From Larix sibirica (Eukaryota; Streptophyta; Pinopsida; Pinales; Pinaceae): a DNA stretch of 27,565 nucleotides. Within the stretch, counting starts at the first letter, position 1, and every line of letters begins with the position of its first letter. Location: positions 31,652-59,216 of the forward strand of contig NWUY0300006786.1 of assembly GCA_004151065.3 (NCBI GenBank). Direction: 5' to 3'. The notes below the pieces were generated by a model, which was given only the letters and a program-made list of their open reading frames with translations, was not told the DNA's origin and did no database searches. A program made the translations under genes and the position numbers. Shown here piece by piece: positions 8,400 through 18,731 of this stretch.

Positions 8400-10127
8400 T
8401 GTAAATATGAGTTGTTATCAAATGATTTACTATGGTTGGAGATGACCTCCAGGCCTTGTGTTAACCAATTCAGATGAGTGAGATTATGTTGCCAATGAGC
8501 TTGAAGAATTTGGAGGAGTTTTATGGGGCTTGACCTAGTCCATTTACCATTATTCACCATCAAGATCATTTCCACACAGTTCGTTCTTGGTTTTGTTGCA
8601 TTTTGACGATTCCCGTAAATTGGGAGGATTATTAAGTATAATTTAATTAATTTCACTAAAGGTTTTATTTGACGCATATTATTTGAGAGGACACCTTAGT
8701 GTAATAGCTTGTTGGAACCAAGATGAAAAACTATAAAGGTTGGGATGATGAGAAAGTGAATTCCAGTGTTTGGAAATGTCTTAAAAGCAAATTAATCACA
8801 TTCTAGAGTTAAAAAGTAGTTAAAAAGTGATTTAATGAGTAATATGAAGAATAACTTAGAAAGTCATGTAAATCATTTAAGTGGACGAGAGAAAAGAATA
8901 GAGGGCCTATAAAGGTATGAGAGCTCATTCTCAGATATTCATGATATTCTCATTTTCGAAAATTTTTGGGGAGCTCTTGTGGCTTGGTTCTCTTGGGATG
9001 AAAACCCTAGGATAAGATATTGCTTTCAGTGGTGAAACCATCCACTCCAGTCAATCTTGAGAGGAAATATTACTCAGATCTCACCATTATGATTCATGTT
9101 GTTGAAGAATAACCAATGAATGTGAATAATTTCGTGAAGTTTAACAGGATTTCTATGCTAGTTGGAGGAAAGACACGATCACCCAAGTAGGACACACTGG
9201 TTATTTAGTTGTGGCCATTGTTGGGAGGCATATGAGGTTTTAAAAATCAAAACTGGGCTGAAAGAGGACACAAACTAGTTGAGAGAGGGCGCACTCACAG
9301 TCTGAGAGGGGGTTGCAATCACTAGTGAGAGATAAAATAATTTTATGCTGCTTATTGCCTGCAAAAAAAGGAGACTTTGTTACAATGTTGGACTATTATT
9401 CTCGTTCCATTTCTTGTTAGCTCCCAAGACTAGACACATTGTGGTTTAAAAGAGGATTATTCAGTGCAAAAAGGGACCATATACACACCCATTCACATAA
9501 ATTTGTGAGGTACAACATTTAGAATTAGTGGAGGTGCCTAAGTGTGCCAAGAAAGAAGGGGATAATCCGTACCTAGGGTTGTTGTCATCTACAACCACTT
9601 CTAGCTTGGTGGGGACACATAGGAGAAGGATATTCTTTGTATTTCGGGGGAAACCATTCCTAAATTAATCTCAAATTTGATGTAAACTTGTAAGTCTGAA
9701 TTGTTCGATCATTTAATTTATTGTAGCGGCTGCTAGAAAGACCCAGTTGTGTACTTGTGTATTTTTTAGTTGTTTAGTGACACTAAATGATGAAATATTC
9801 CAGTCTAGTATGTTTCAATCGATTGAATAATGTCATATATGTGGTCTAAAACATTATTCGTAAATCCAAGCAATAATCACCTAACAAATTAGAATTCATT
9901 TGGGAGAAACTTCTACAGAAGTAACACAAGTTGTGATTGCCTATGTGTTTGACAAAATCCATAAACCAAAGTACACTAGTATTTGGCAAAGAGACAGTTA
10001 AGAATTGGTTGGTAAACACTACAGGGGTATCCGAACAACATGGAATAAGTGTTTGACAAAATTCCAAGCCCAAAAGTACATAAACAATTAACTAAAAATC
10101 TTGACAGATTTGGCTTGCATATTTATA
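8400..10127 (+). mobile_element. LTR B, ~1.73 kb
   Basis: From about 8430 to 10127 it aligns throughout with LTR C (13400-15118) and LTR D (23490-25244). The first ~35 bases differ from LTR D but match LTR C; TG at 8400 is taken as the likely start. The 3' end is decayed (TATA instead of TACA), followed after one base by a primer-binding site. Its TATA box is at 8908-8915 (TATAAAGG). Confidence 0.8.
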
Positions 10128-10128
10128 G

Positions 10129-10140
10129 TGGTATTAGAGG
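10129..10140 (+). other. Primer-binding site, copy B
   Basis: TGGTATTAGAGG matches the plant initiator-Met site TGGTATCAGAGC at 10 of 12 positions, one base after LTR B. Confidence 0.75.
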
Positions 10141-10203
10141 TGTGCATCCTACCAGCTTGAGGGGAAATCATTGAAAAAGACATTTTCATATTATTTCCTT
10201 TGA

Positions 10204-11048
10204 GTGACCAGTACTATACCTTTCAATTTTAGCAGTGGTGACTTGGTAGCAAGGTTTGCTTTCAGTGGCTTAACAAGGATGAAGAAAAATCATGAACCCT
10301 TGGCATGCTTGTTACAAGCTTCTCAAGAATATCAGAAGAATCTAAGCACATTGTTAGAGCACCCTCAGTGGTTTGAGCCTTACTTTCCAATCGGGAAGAA
10401 GGAAGAGACATTAAAATCCGAAGTGGTTGGTGACATGGATAACTCCTCACTTCATGATGAAAGTTTGACAGAACCCCAAGATGACTTCTTGGAAAGTGCA
10501 TGCACCTATTCATGTTGAGGATGTGTGCAATGAGGTTGATAGCACAATCAAGGATGGGGATGAAAATGAGAAGCATGACTGTGAATACAAATCAAAAGTT
10601 TTGGATGAAGTTGATAGTTCCCATGAGTCCCATCATTTGACAGGAAAATTGAAGGTAAGTGAAGACTAGATTATGGAAACCATGAAACATTTTGATGATA
10701 CATATGTGTTGGTGACAGATTGTTGTTGGAGAGCTCCAGGGACATATGTTGGGAGGAGAACCTTCCCTTGAATATTTTCAAGCACTTAGAAAAGCAGTGG
10801 TAGTAATGAAAGCTAACTACCTACACCTACTTTCTGATAGATATAATCTTCCCATACTTGATGAGATGTACCATGGTGTGCTACAAGGGAAAGAAGAGGA
10901 AGTTGATAGGCTTACTCATGATCTTGAGATTACCCAAGATTCCTTGAAGAGCATGCAAAAGGCGAGTCAAGAATCAGAGATGTGGGTTGAGCAGCTTCAT
11001 GTGGAGTTGAATTGCTTACATCCTTCATCCTACAAAATAGATACGTAG
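10204..11048 (+). pseudogene. Gag-position protein, acidic then coiled-coil, copy B
   Basis: Homologue of the gene at 4863-5706. The first 75 bases of the two show 8 differences. The frame runs from 10204, but one extra A near 10494 shifts it to a stop at 10516-10518; the conserved frame continues from about 10481 to a stop at 10667-10669. If the candidate intron 10655-10718 is removed, the frame joins without a break to the 10746-11048 part, which ends in a clean coiled-coil segment with repeated Glu-Glu, Leu and Gln spacing. So copy B is better kept than A in its second half and worse in its first. No zinc knuckle or known capsid motif is recognised. Function as a structural (gag) protein is inferred from position only. 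Confidence 0.55.
10655..10718 (+). other. Candidate 64-bp intron in the gag-position gene, copy B
   Basis: Consensus plant donor AAG|GTAAGT and acceptor GACAG|ATT. The donor falls exactly after a codon (phase 0). The interval holds an in-frame TAG (10667-10669). The first base after the acceptor is in the frame that stays open to 11048. Confidence 0.45.
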
Positions 11049-11089
11049 TTATATATAACATCCTTGACGTAAGAGAAGGTTGGTGGCAC

Positions 11090-11394
11090 TTATGATTTGA
11101 TGGAGGAACCTTGTGTAAGGGTTGAGAATGAGGGGCGTTCAGACGTGCAGGAATTGGCGGAGATATATAACCGAGGTTTTTGATTTTTCATATATTTTGC
11201 ATTATAGGGATCATGAGACGCCTCTTTTGGAGAGCCCATTGAAGGCTCAAGTCAAAGCCACGTGTGACATAGTTGAGCATATACCTTGTGGACCAGCCAA
11301 CAAGGAAGTGTGTACATCCATGGATTGTGGGGATAGGTATATTACAGATGGGGACACATCCATATGGTACACAGTAGTGTGCAGTGGTACATAG
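11090..11394 (+). pseudogene. Unidentified conserved internal reading frame, copy B (broken)
   Basis: Counterpart of 5731-6216. It shares the YDL(I/M)EEP start, the HYRDHE block and the CGPANKEVC block. A short deletion and substitutions near 11160-11190 break the frame. Three of the bases here differ from the otherwise identical copy at 21430-21726. Function unknown. Confidence 0.4.
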
Positions 11395-11441
11395 TGGTTT
11401 GGAGAGTTGTACAGTGGAACATAGTGGTATACAGTGGATCT
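11361..11441. repeat. Degenerate GTGGTACATA-type minisatellite, copy B
   Basis: Variants of CAGTGGTACA and TAGTGGTATACA recur about every 10-12 bases. It is at the same element position as 6105-6190, with a changed unit order. Confidence 0.65.
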
Positions 11442-11960
11442 CATAGGAGAGTCATACACTGATTTGTTAGTGTGGGGAGATTCCATAGGAGAGCGATCCA
11501 CCCTTTTTCAACAGTGTGTGGACTATGGAGGCCATATTCATAGCAGCAGTAGTGCTTGTGATGATGGGGAGAGTATTTTCGAACAACCGTGTGAGGAGAC
11601 ACTTTTTGATGCATGCTATGGAATATGTGTAGTGTGGAGTCTAGGTTACTATTCAGATAGTTCATGGGCACATGGGGATGAGTTACATGGAACAATATAT
11701 TCCTAGAAGATTGATCCTCGATTGGAATTTCAACATATCAAGGTCAGTGAGCAGGATACTCACAAGACTGCTCTTAGGTATCATTATGAGTTCATGCCCA
11801 TGGGCTTGACCAATACATATTCCACTTTCGACTGTTGCATATAGTTGCCTAGGTTCCTATTGTTGTGATTTGATGCTCTCGTTATATACAACAAGACATG
11901 GGAGGATACCATGATACAGTTGGATGAGACATGGAGCATTATGGAGATGACATGAAAAAT
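11434..11960 (+). pseudogene. Ty3/gypsy reverse transcriptase fragment, copy B (multiple stops)
   Basis: An open frame 11434-11706 leads into the reverse transcriptase region at 11707-11960. There the QHIKV, TALRYHYEF, GLTN and IYNKTWED blocks can be read in one frame, interrupted by stops near 11704, 11839, 11866 and 11953. The catalytic F-x-DD is again FDAL. Compared with copy A the segment between EF and GLTN is two codons shorter, and a ~36-bp insertion lies upstream near 11541-11580. Non-functional. Confidence 0.7.
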
Positions 11961-12003
11961 TTATTTAGGGCATATGGTCAATGCATAGGATGACTGACAT
12001 AGA

Positions 12004-12354
12004 TTGGTGGATGTAATCACATATTATATAGGTAGAATATTTCTCTGTGCAATTTGGAAGGAACTAGATAGCTTAGTAGGCACAAGGTTTATTCATAGCA
12101 CCTTGTTTCCACTAGCTTTTTGTATAAAAGAATCTAAGATGAAGCTCAGTTGGATTCCAATAGTTATCATTGGGGCACATCAACAGTTAGTAGGAATTGG
12201 AAGTGGTGGAATTCCAATTTGGATATGGGATCCAAAGATTTATCTGGTTGGTATATTACTTCACTTTTTGTTGGATAGGGTTGTGACAATGATTAGTCTA
12301 CTTTATTTTTGGTTTGTCACGAGCGGGATTACTAAGACTTGTTCGATATGGTGA
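12004..12354 (+). pseudogene. Unidentified post-RT open frame with a hydrophobic segment
   Basis: A 116-codon frame, cut by the contig end in this copy and stopping at 22684-22686 in the second copy. Residues ~80-105 are strongly hydrophobic (Leu, Ile, Val, Phe, Trp) and could span a membrane. The homologous stretch of region A has stops. RNase H or integrase would be expected here in a full Ty3/gypsy element, and neither is seen. An env-like origin is conceivable but unsupported. Confidence 0.25.
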
Positions 12355-12360
12355 GATAGG

Positions 12361-12361
12361 N
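12361..12361. other. Single N: contig join
   Basis: Identity with the second copy stops here: the second copy continues past 22692 into internal sequence, while this side switches to unrelated DNA. Confidence 0.8.
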
Positions 12362-12880
12362 GATGAGGTCTTTACTTATAAAAGTTAACGTGTTTTTTTA
12401 ATAAAATATTTTTTATTTTTTTAATAAAAGATTATATGGTACGTTTGTTTCTACAACGCGCACCGGGCTGTTTAGTATTCAGTAACACACCGCGTATAGG
12501 ATTTTAAACAAAATCTCATGAATATTTTAATAAAATAATGAATTTATTATTATTATTTGATTGGAATATAGTATCGGGGTGTTTATGTTTAATGGAACGC
12601 AGCAGGGCATTTATGTTTACGTAACCCGCCGATTTAGATTTTTTATTTTTTTTGTGCTTGATGATTTTTTTGGATGCAGTGCAACATGGTATATGGCGGC
12701 CTGATGCTCCTGTATATGTAACACACCAGTGTGTTCTCATTAAATTAAGCGCACCGGGAAAAAATCTCCGCTTCGGCCGCTTGCCTCTGCTAGTGACCTC
12801 CGCTATAAACGAATATTTGGACTCTTTTGAGCAGAGCATCCTCTATAAACTTGCTAAAGGGCCCTTTTTCCTGTAGTGGT
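12362..12880. other. Unrelated, locally GC-richer segment of unknown origin
   Basis: This starts with T/A-rich DNA including a tandem TTTTTTTAATAAAA pair, then turns GC-richer from about 12450. A loose motif of the form TTTATGTTTA-x-GTAAC recurs in variants near 12470, 12580, 12610 and 12710. CGCACCGGG occurs twice (12459 and 12750). Two CTATAAAC strings lie near 12803 and 12842. It ends where the LTR-variant module begins. Open frames (12652-12876 plus; 12516-12839 minus) resemble nothing I know. It could be a promoter-bearing insertion or another transposon's end. Confidence 0.4.
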
Positions 12881-13399
12881 ATTTGCTAATTCCTGGTGTG
12901 TAGAGGGTAAAGTTTCCCTTGTGAAGGACTAAATCTCTATCTTTGAATTGAGTCCTTCATTTGTGCGGATGTGGTTTTAGATATAAGTTGATTTTTCTTG
13001 GAGGGGTTGATTACACTACACAGGGGACGTATTGGCCAGTAAGAGTCCAAGTCTTAGCATGGGAATTGTATTCTCCTTATGGGAAACGACTAGTGTTGGG
13101 GACTGAGTAAACAATACCGTGGGCAGTATTTTCATTGTAAAATCACTATTTGGCACATTTATCAGTGAATATCATATTCAATAAGCAAGAGTAGAGGATA
13201 AGACTGTTGTAGTGACATTGGAAAGAGGTGAATATTGTGGGTTTGGTTGTTGGGGTGCTCCCATGAAGGCCATCTCTCAACTATAGTTGTGTACATCAAT
13301 TATGGGTAGTGTACAAGTTGCTACAACACTCAAAAATGTCATTTTTTGTTCATCAAAGGAAGTTTCCATCTTGAATTCTTTCTGAGGTGTGCCAAATAG
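12881..13399 (+). mobile_element. LTR-variant 3' module preceding LTR C
   Basis: Homologous to about 7875-8399: shared blocks include CTGGTGTG, AGAGGGT, GGGAATTGTATTCTCCTTATG and GACTAGTGTTGGGGACTGAG. It passes into LTR C without a visible boundary, exactly as its homologue passes into LTR B, so the junction is older than the tandem duplication. Confidence 0.6.
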
Positions 13400-15118
13400 T
13401 GTAAATCTTAGTTGTTATCAATTGATTTACTATGGTTGGAGATGATCTCCAAGGATTGTGTTAGCCACGTCAGAGGAGTGAGATTATGTTAACAGTGAGC
13501 TCAAAGAGTTTGGAGGAGTTTTATGGGGCCCAACCTAGTCCATTTACTATTATTCATCATCATGATCATTTCCGCACAGTTCTTTCTTGGTTCCATTGCA
13601 TTCCAATGATTCCCATAAATTGGGAGGATTATTGAGCATAATTTAATTAATTGCACTAAAGGTGTTATTTGGAGTATAATATTTGAGGGGACACCTTAGT
13701 GTAATAGCTCGTTGGAACTAGGACGGAAAACTATAAAGGTTGGGGTGATGAGAAGGTGACTTGCGATGTGTAGAAATGTCTTAAAAGCAAATTAATCATT
13801 TTCCAGAGTTAAAAAGTTATTAAATAAGTAATATGAAGAATAACCTTAGAAAGTCACTTAAATAATTCAAGTGAACAAGAGAAAATAGTAGAGGGCCCAT
13901 AAAAGAGATACGAGAGCTCATTATTGGATATTCATGATATTCTTATTTTTGAAAAGTTTTGGAGAGCTTTTGTGGCCTGGTTCTCTTGGGACAAAAACCA
14001 TGGGAGAAGATATTGATTTCAGTGGTGAAACCATCCACCCTAGTCAATCTTGAGAGGCAAGATTACTCAGATCTCATCACTGTGATTAATGTCGTTGAAG
14101 AATAACCAGTGGATGTGAATATTTCATAAATTTTAAGAGGATTTCTACATTGGTTGGAGGAAAGACACCATTATCCAAGGAGGGTGCACTAGTTATTTTG
14201 TTGTGGCTACTGCTGGGAGGCATATGAGGCTGTAAAACTTAGAATTGGGATAAAAGAGGACACATACCAGTTTAGAGAGGGTGCACTCACACTCTCAGAG
14301 GGGGATGTAATCACCAGTGAGAGATAAAATAATGTTTTGCTTCTTCTTTCCTGCAAAAAAAAAGACACTGTGTTACAGTGTTGGGCGATTCCTCTTGTTC
14401 CATTTGTTGTTAGCACGCAAGCCCAGACACATTGTGGTTTAAAAGAGGATTGTTCAATGAAAGAAGGGACCATATATACAATTAGTCCCTACATCAGTGA
14501 GTAAAATGTTTAGAATTAGTGGAGGTTCTTGACTGTGCCAAGAAACAAGGAGATAATCATTGCCCAGGGTCGATGTCATCTACAATCACTTCCAGCTTGG
14601 TGGGGACACATAGGAGAAGGATATTCTTTGTATTTTAGGGGAAGCCACTCGTAAAAAAATCTCATATCTGAAGTAACCTTGTAAGTATGAATTGTTCAAT
14701 CATTCAATTTACTGTAGCAGGTGCTAGAAATACCCAGTTGTGTACCTATGTGTTTTTGAGTTGTTTAATGACACTAAATGATGAAATATTCCCGTCCAGT
14801 ATGTTTTAATGGGTTGAATAATGTCATATATGTGATCCAAAACATTATTCGTAGATCCAAGCAATAATCATCTCACAAATCAGACTTCATTTGGGAGAAA
14901 CTTCTACATCAGTAACATAAGTTGTGATTGCCTATGTGTTTGACAAAATCCATAAACCAAAGTACACTAGTAGTTAAAAAAGAGTCAGTTCAGAATTGGT
15001 TGGAAAACACTGCAAGTGTATCTGAGCAATTTTGGATAAATGTTTGACAAAATTCCAATTCAAAAAGTGCATAAACAGTTAACTAAAAATCATGATAGAT
15101 TTGGCTTGGTTCATTACA
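13400..15118 (+). mobile_element. LTR C, ~1.72 kb, complete
   Basis: It aligns along its length with LTR B and LTR D. The TATA position reads CATAAAAG (around 13899-13906), a likely promoter-weakening change. It ends CA at 15117-15118, one base before a primer-binding site. From 13953 it is identical to 3621-4786. Confidence 0.85.
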
Positions 15119-15119
15119 G

Positions 15120-15131
15120 TGGTATCAAAGT
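15120..15131 (+). other. Primer-binding site (second copy of 4788-4799)
   Basis: TGGTATCAAAGT, one base after LTR C. Confidence 0.8.
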
Positions 15132-15194
15132 TGTGCATCCTGCCATCCTGAGGGGAAATCATTGAAAAATACATTTTTAGATTGTTTTTGTTGA

Positions 15195-16038
15195 GTGACC
15201 AGCACTATACCTTTCAATTTCAGTAGTGGTAACTTGGTAGTAAGGTTTTCTTTAAGTGGCTTAACCAGGATGAAGACAAATCAAGAACTCTTCGCAGAAT
15301 TGTTACAAGCTTCTCAAGAATATCATAAGAATATAATCACATTGTTAGAGCACCCTGAGTGGTTGGAGCCTTGCTTCCCAGTTGGGAAAAAGGAAGAGAT
15401 GTTCAAATCCAAAGTGGTTAGTGACATGGATGCCTCATCACTTCATGAGGAAAGTTTGACAGAACCCCATGATGAATTCTTGGAAGTGCATGCACCTGTT
15501 CATGTTGAGGATGTGTGTAATGAGGTTGATAGCGCAATCAAGGACGAGGATGACAATGAGAAGCATGACTGTGAATACAAATCAAAATTTTTGGATGAAG
15601 TTGATAGTTCCCATAAGTCCCATCATTTAACATGGAAATTGAAGGTAAGCGAAGACCAGATTATGGTAGTCATTAAACATTTTATTATATGCATGCATTG
15701 TAGAATGTTGTTGGAGAGCTCCAAGGACATATGATTGTTTGGGAGGAGAACCTTCCCTTGCATATTTTTTGGCACTTAGAGAAGCATTGGTAGTAATGAA
15801 AGCTAACTACCTACACCTTCTTTCTGATAGATATCATATTCTCATGCTTGATCAGATGTACCATGGTGCGCTACAAGGGAAATGAGAGGAAGTTTACAAG
15901 CTTACTCATGAGCTTGAGATTACCCAGGAATACTTGAAGAGCATGCAAAAGGCCCTTCAAGAATTAGAGATGCAAGTTGAGAAGCTTCGTGTGGCTTTGA
16001 GTCGGTTACAACCTTCTTCCTACACAACAAACAATTAA
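15195..16038 (+). pseudogene. Gag-position protein, copy A (second placement)
   Basis: Identical to 4863-5706: acidic first part, candidate intron 15645-15703, coiled-coil second part with a premature stop at 15883-15885. Here it follows a complete LTR and primer-binding site, which makes the gag-position reading firmer. Confidence 0.55.
15645..15703 (+). other. Candidate 59-bp intron, copy A (second placement)
   Basis: Same donor GTAAGC and acceptor TTGTAG as at 5313-5371. Confidence 0.35.
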
Positions 16039-16062
16039 TTGTATATAGCATCCTTGATGTAG

Positions 16063-16548
16063 AAGTTTGGTAGCACCTATGATTTGATTGAGGAACCTCA
16101 TGTGAGGGTAGAGAATGAGGGGCATTCAGACTTGCAGGCATTGGCAGAGAGATATGACCCCGAGGTTTTTTATTTTGCAAATATTTTGCATTATAGGGAT
16201 CATGAGCCACCTCTTTTGGATATCCCATTGAAGGCTCAAGTCAAAGCCACATGTGACATATTTGAGAATATACCTTGTGGACCAGCCAACAAGGAAGTGT
16301 GCCCATCCATGGATTGTGGGGACATATATATTACAGGTGGGAACACATCCATCTGGGATCCAAGTTCAATTGACACTAGTGGAGTGATCGATATAGCGGT
16401 ACATATAGGACATAGGATGATACAGGACCATCTAGTAGTATGCAGTGGTATACAATGGTACACGATAGTGTGCAATTGTGTGCAGATTTGTACAGTGGCA
16501 CACAATGGTATACAATGGAGCTCAGAGGAGATTCATACTCTTATTTGA
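16063..16548 (+). pseudogene. Unidentified conserved internal reading frame, copy A (second placement)
   Basis: Identical to 5731-6216. The minisatellite inside it lies at 16437-16522. Confidence 0.4.
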
Positions 16549-16596
16549 TAGTGCAGGGAGATTCCAGAGGAGAGTGATCCACCCTTTTGCAGCAGT

Positions 16597-17034
16597 GTGT
16601 GGACTCTGGAGACCATATTCACAGCCCCATGTGAGGAGACACTTTTTGATGCATGTTATGGCAGAGGTGTAGTGTGGAGTCTAGGTAACTATTCAGATAG
16701 TCCATGGGTGCATGGGGATGAGTTTCATGGAACAATATATTCTTGGAGGATTAATCCTCGATTGCAATTTCACCAGATCAAGGTCAGTGAGAAGGATACT
16801 CACATGACTGCTCTGAGGTATCATTGTGAGTTCTTGGTCACGCCTATAGGATTGACCAACACATCTTCCACTTTCCATTTTTGCATACAGTTTCATAGGT
16901 TCCTATTGCTATCCTTTGATGCTCTCATTATATACAATAGGACATGGGAGGATCCCCAGAGACAGTTGGATGAGACATGGAGCATTATGGATATGACAGA
17001 GAATTTTTATTTAGGGAAAATGGTCAGTGCATAG
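16597..17034 (+). pseudogene. Ty3/gypsy reverse transcriptase fragment, copy A (second placement)
   Basis: Identical to 6265-6702. The degenerate catalytic site FDAL is at 16915-16926. Confidence 0.75.
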
Positions 17035-17612
17035 GATGCCTGACATAGATTGGTGGATGGAATCACATATTATAGAGGTAATACGTTTCTTTGTGTAGCT
17101 TGTTAGGAGCTATGCAACTTAAAGGGCACAAGGTTGATTCATAGTACCTTGTTTCCACTAGCTTGTTGTATACAGGAATCAGAGATGAGGCTTAGTTGGA
17201 TTCCAATAGTTAGTGGGGTACAACAATAGTTAGTAGGAATTGGAAGTGGTGGAATTCCAATTTGGCTATGGGACAATGGATTTATCTAGTTGGTAGATTA
17301 CTTCACCTTTTGTTGGATAGGGTTGTGATAGTGATTGGTCTACTTCATTTTTGTTTTGTCATAAGGGGGATTGTTGAGACTTGTTTGATATGGAGAGACA
17401 AGTTTTCCCTTCCGTCACCCAGGATTGAGTCTAGTTGTGGATTGGTAGACTCTAATTTCATTGAGATGCCTCGGCAGGATATGATTCATGATCATGGGTG
17501 AAACCCTTACAAGTATTTCGGCATGGGGTTTTGGGCACGATGGTCATACAATTATGATCAGAGTGGTGTAGCATCAACATGGCAGTTCCTTTCTGAGATT
17601 AGCATGGGACCC
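17035..17612 (+). other. Post-RT internal region, copy A (second placement)
   Basis: Identical to 6703-7280. It ends at the same deletion junction into LTR sequence. Confidence 0.55.
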
Positions 17613-18731
17613 GAGACGAAAAACTATAAAGGTTGGGATGATGAGAAAGTGACTTGCAGTGTTCGAAAATGTCTTAAAAGCAAATTAATCACTTTTTGGA
17701 GTTAAAAAGGGGTTAAAACGTGATTTAATGAGTAATATGAAGAATAACCTTATAAAGTCACTTAAATAATTTAAGTGAATGGGAGCAAAGAATAGATGGC
17801 CTATAAAAGAGAGATGAGAACTCATTCTCGGATATCCATGATACTGGCATTTTAAAAAACTTGGAGAGCTCTTAAGCTTCTTTCTCTTGGGTCGAAAACC
17901 CTAAAGGAGAAAAATAGTTTCGGTGGTGAGACCATTCACCCTAGATATTTTCAGTAAGAAATCATTCAGATATCTCATTTTTATTTCATTACCGTAACAA
18001 ATTCACCATTAAGATTTCAAATCTGTGGAGTTGGGGTGAGTTCCAGTGACTATGTGAAGAAGGGGCACATTTATGGTTGAGTTCTGGGCATTTTTCTCTT
18101 CTTTATCTATCTATGTTGCAAGAGAAATAAATACCTTCACATCTATGGTTTTGGGAGAGGGCGCACTAGTGTGGAATACGTTCTGTCTATTCATCTTTCC
18201 CTTGTGTATTTTCTACGGCCTGGTGTGCAGAGGGTCGAGTTTCCCTTGTGGAGGGTCAAATCTCTAGCTTTAATGGACTGAATGTTTCATTTGTGGGGAC
18301 ATGGTTTTAGATATGAAGTTGGTTTCTTCTTGGAGGGGGAAATTACACTAGAGAGGGGACGTACTTCCCAATAAGAGTCCAAGTGTTAGCATGGGAATTG
18401 TATTCTCCTTATGGGGAGTGACTAGTGTTGGGGACTGAGTAAAAAGGACTGTGGGCATTGTTTTCATTGTCAAAGCACTAGCTGGCGCATTTCTTAGTGA
18501 ATATAATATTCAACAAGAGAGAGTAGAAGACATGGCTGTTGTAGTGACGTTGGAAGGAGGTGAATATTGTGGGTATGGTTGTTGGGGTGCTCCCCTGAAT
18601 ACCATCTCTCATCTATAATTGTGCGCACCAATTCTAGGCAACGTACAAGCTACTACAACACTAAAAAATGTCATTGTTTTTTCATCAAAGGAAGCTCCCA
18701 TCTTGACTTCTTTCTCAAGTGTGCCAACTAT
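17613..18731 (+). mobile_element. Chimeric LTR-variant segment (second placement)
   Basis: Identical to 7281-8399, with its TATAAAAG at 17802-17809. Confidence 0.5.

Larger units (their letters stand above)
3621..12360. repeat. 8,740-bp block nearly identical to 13953-22692
   Basis: The whole block recurs at a constant offset of +10,332 with no indel that I can find. I found three mismatches, all between 11145 and 11188. The block is bounded by an N at each end, while the second copy continues without a break on both sides. This fits a contained contig scaffolded a second time better than a recent real duplication. Confidence 0.85.

Noticed and set aside
12516-12839. Minus-strand 107-codon open frame in the unexplained segment
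   Set aside because: Much of it is translated low-complexity A/T sequence (poly-Asn and Lys runs). No family is recognised and there is an overlapping frame on the other strand.
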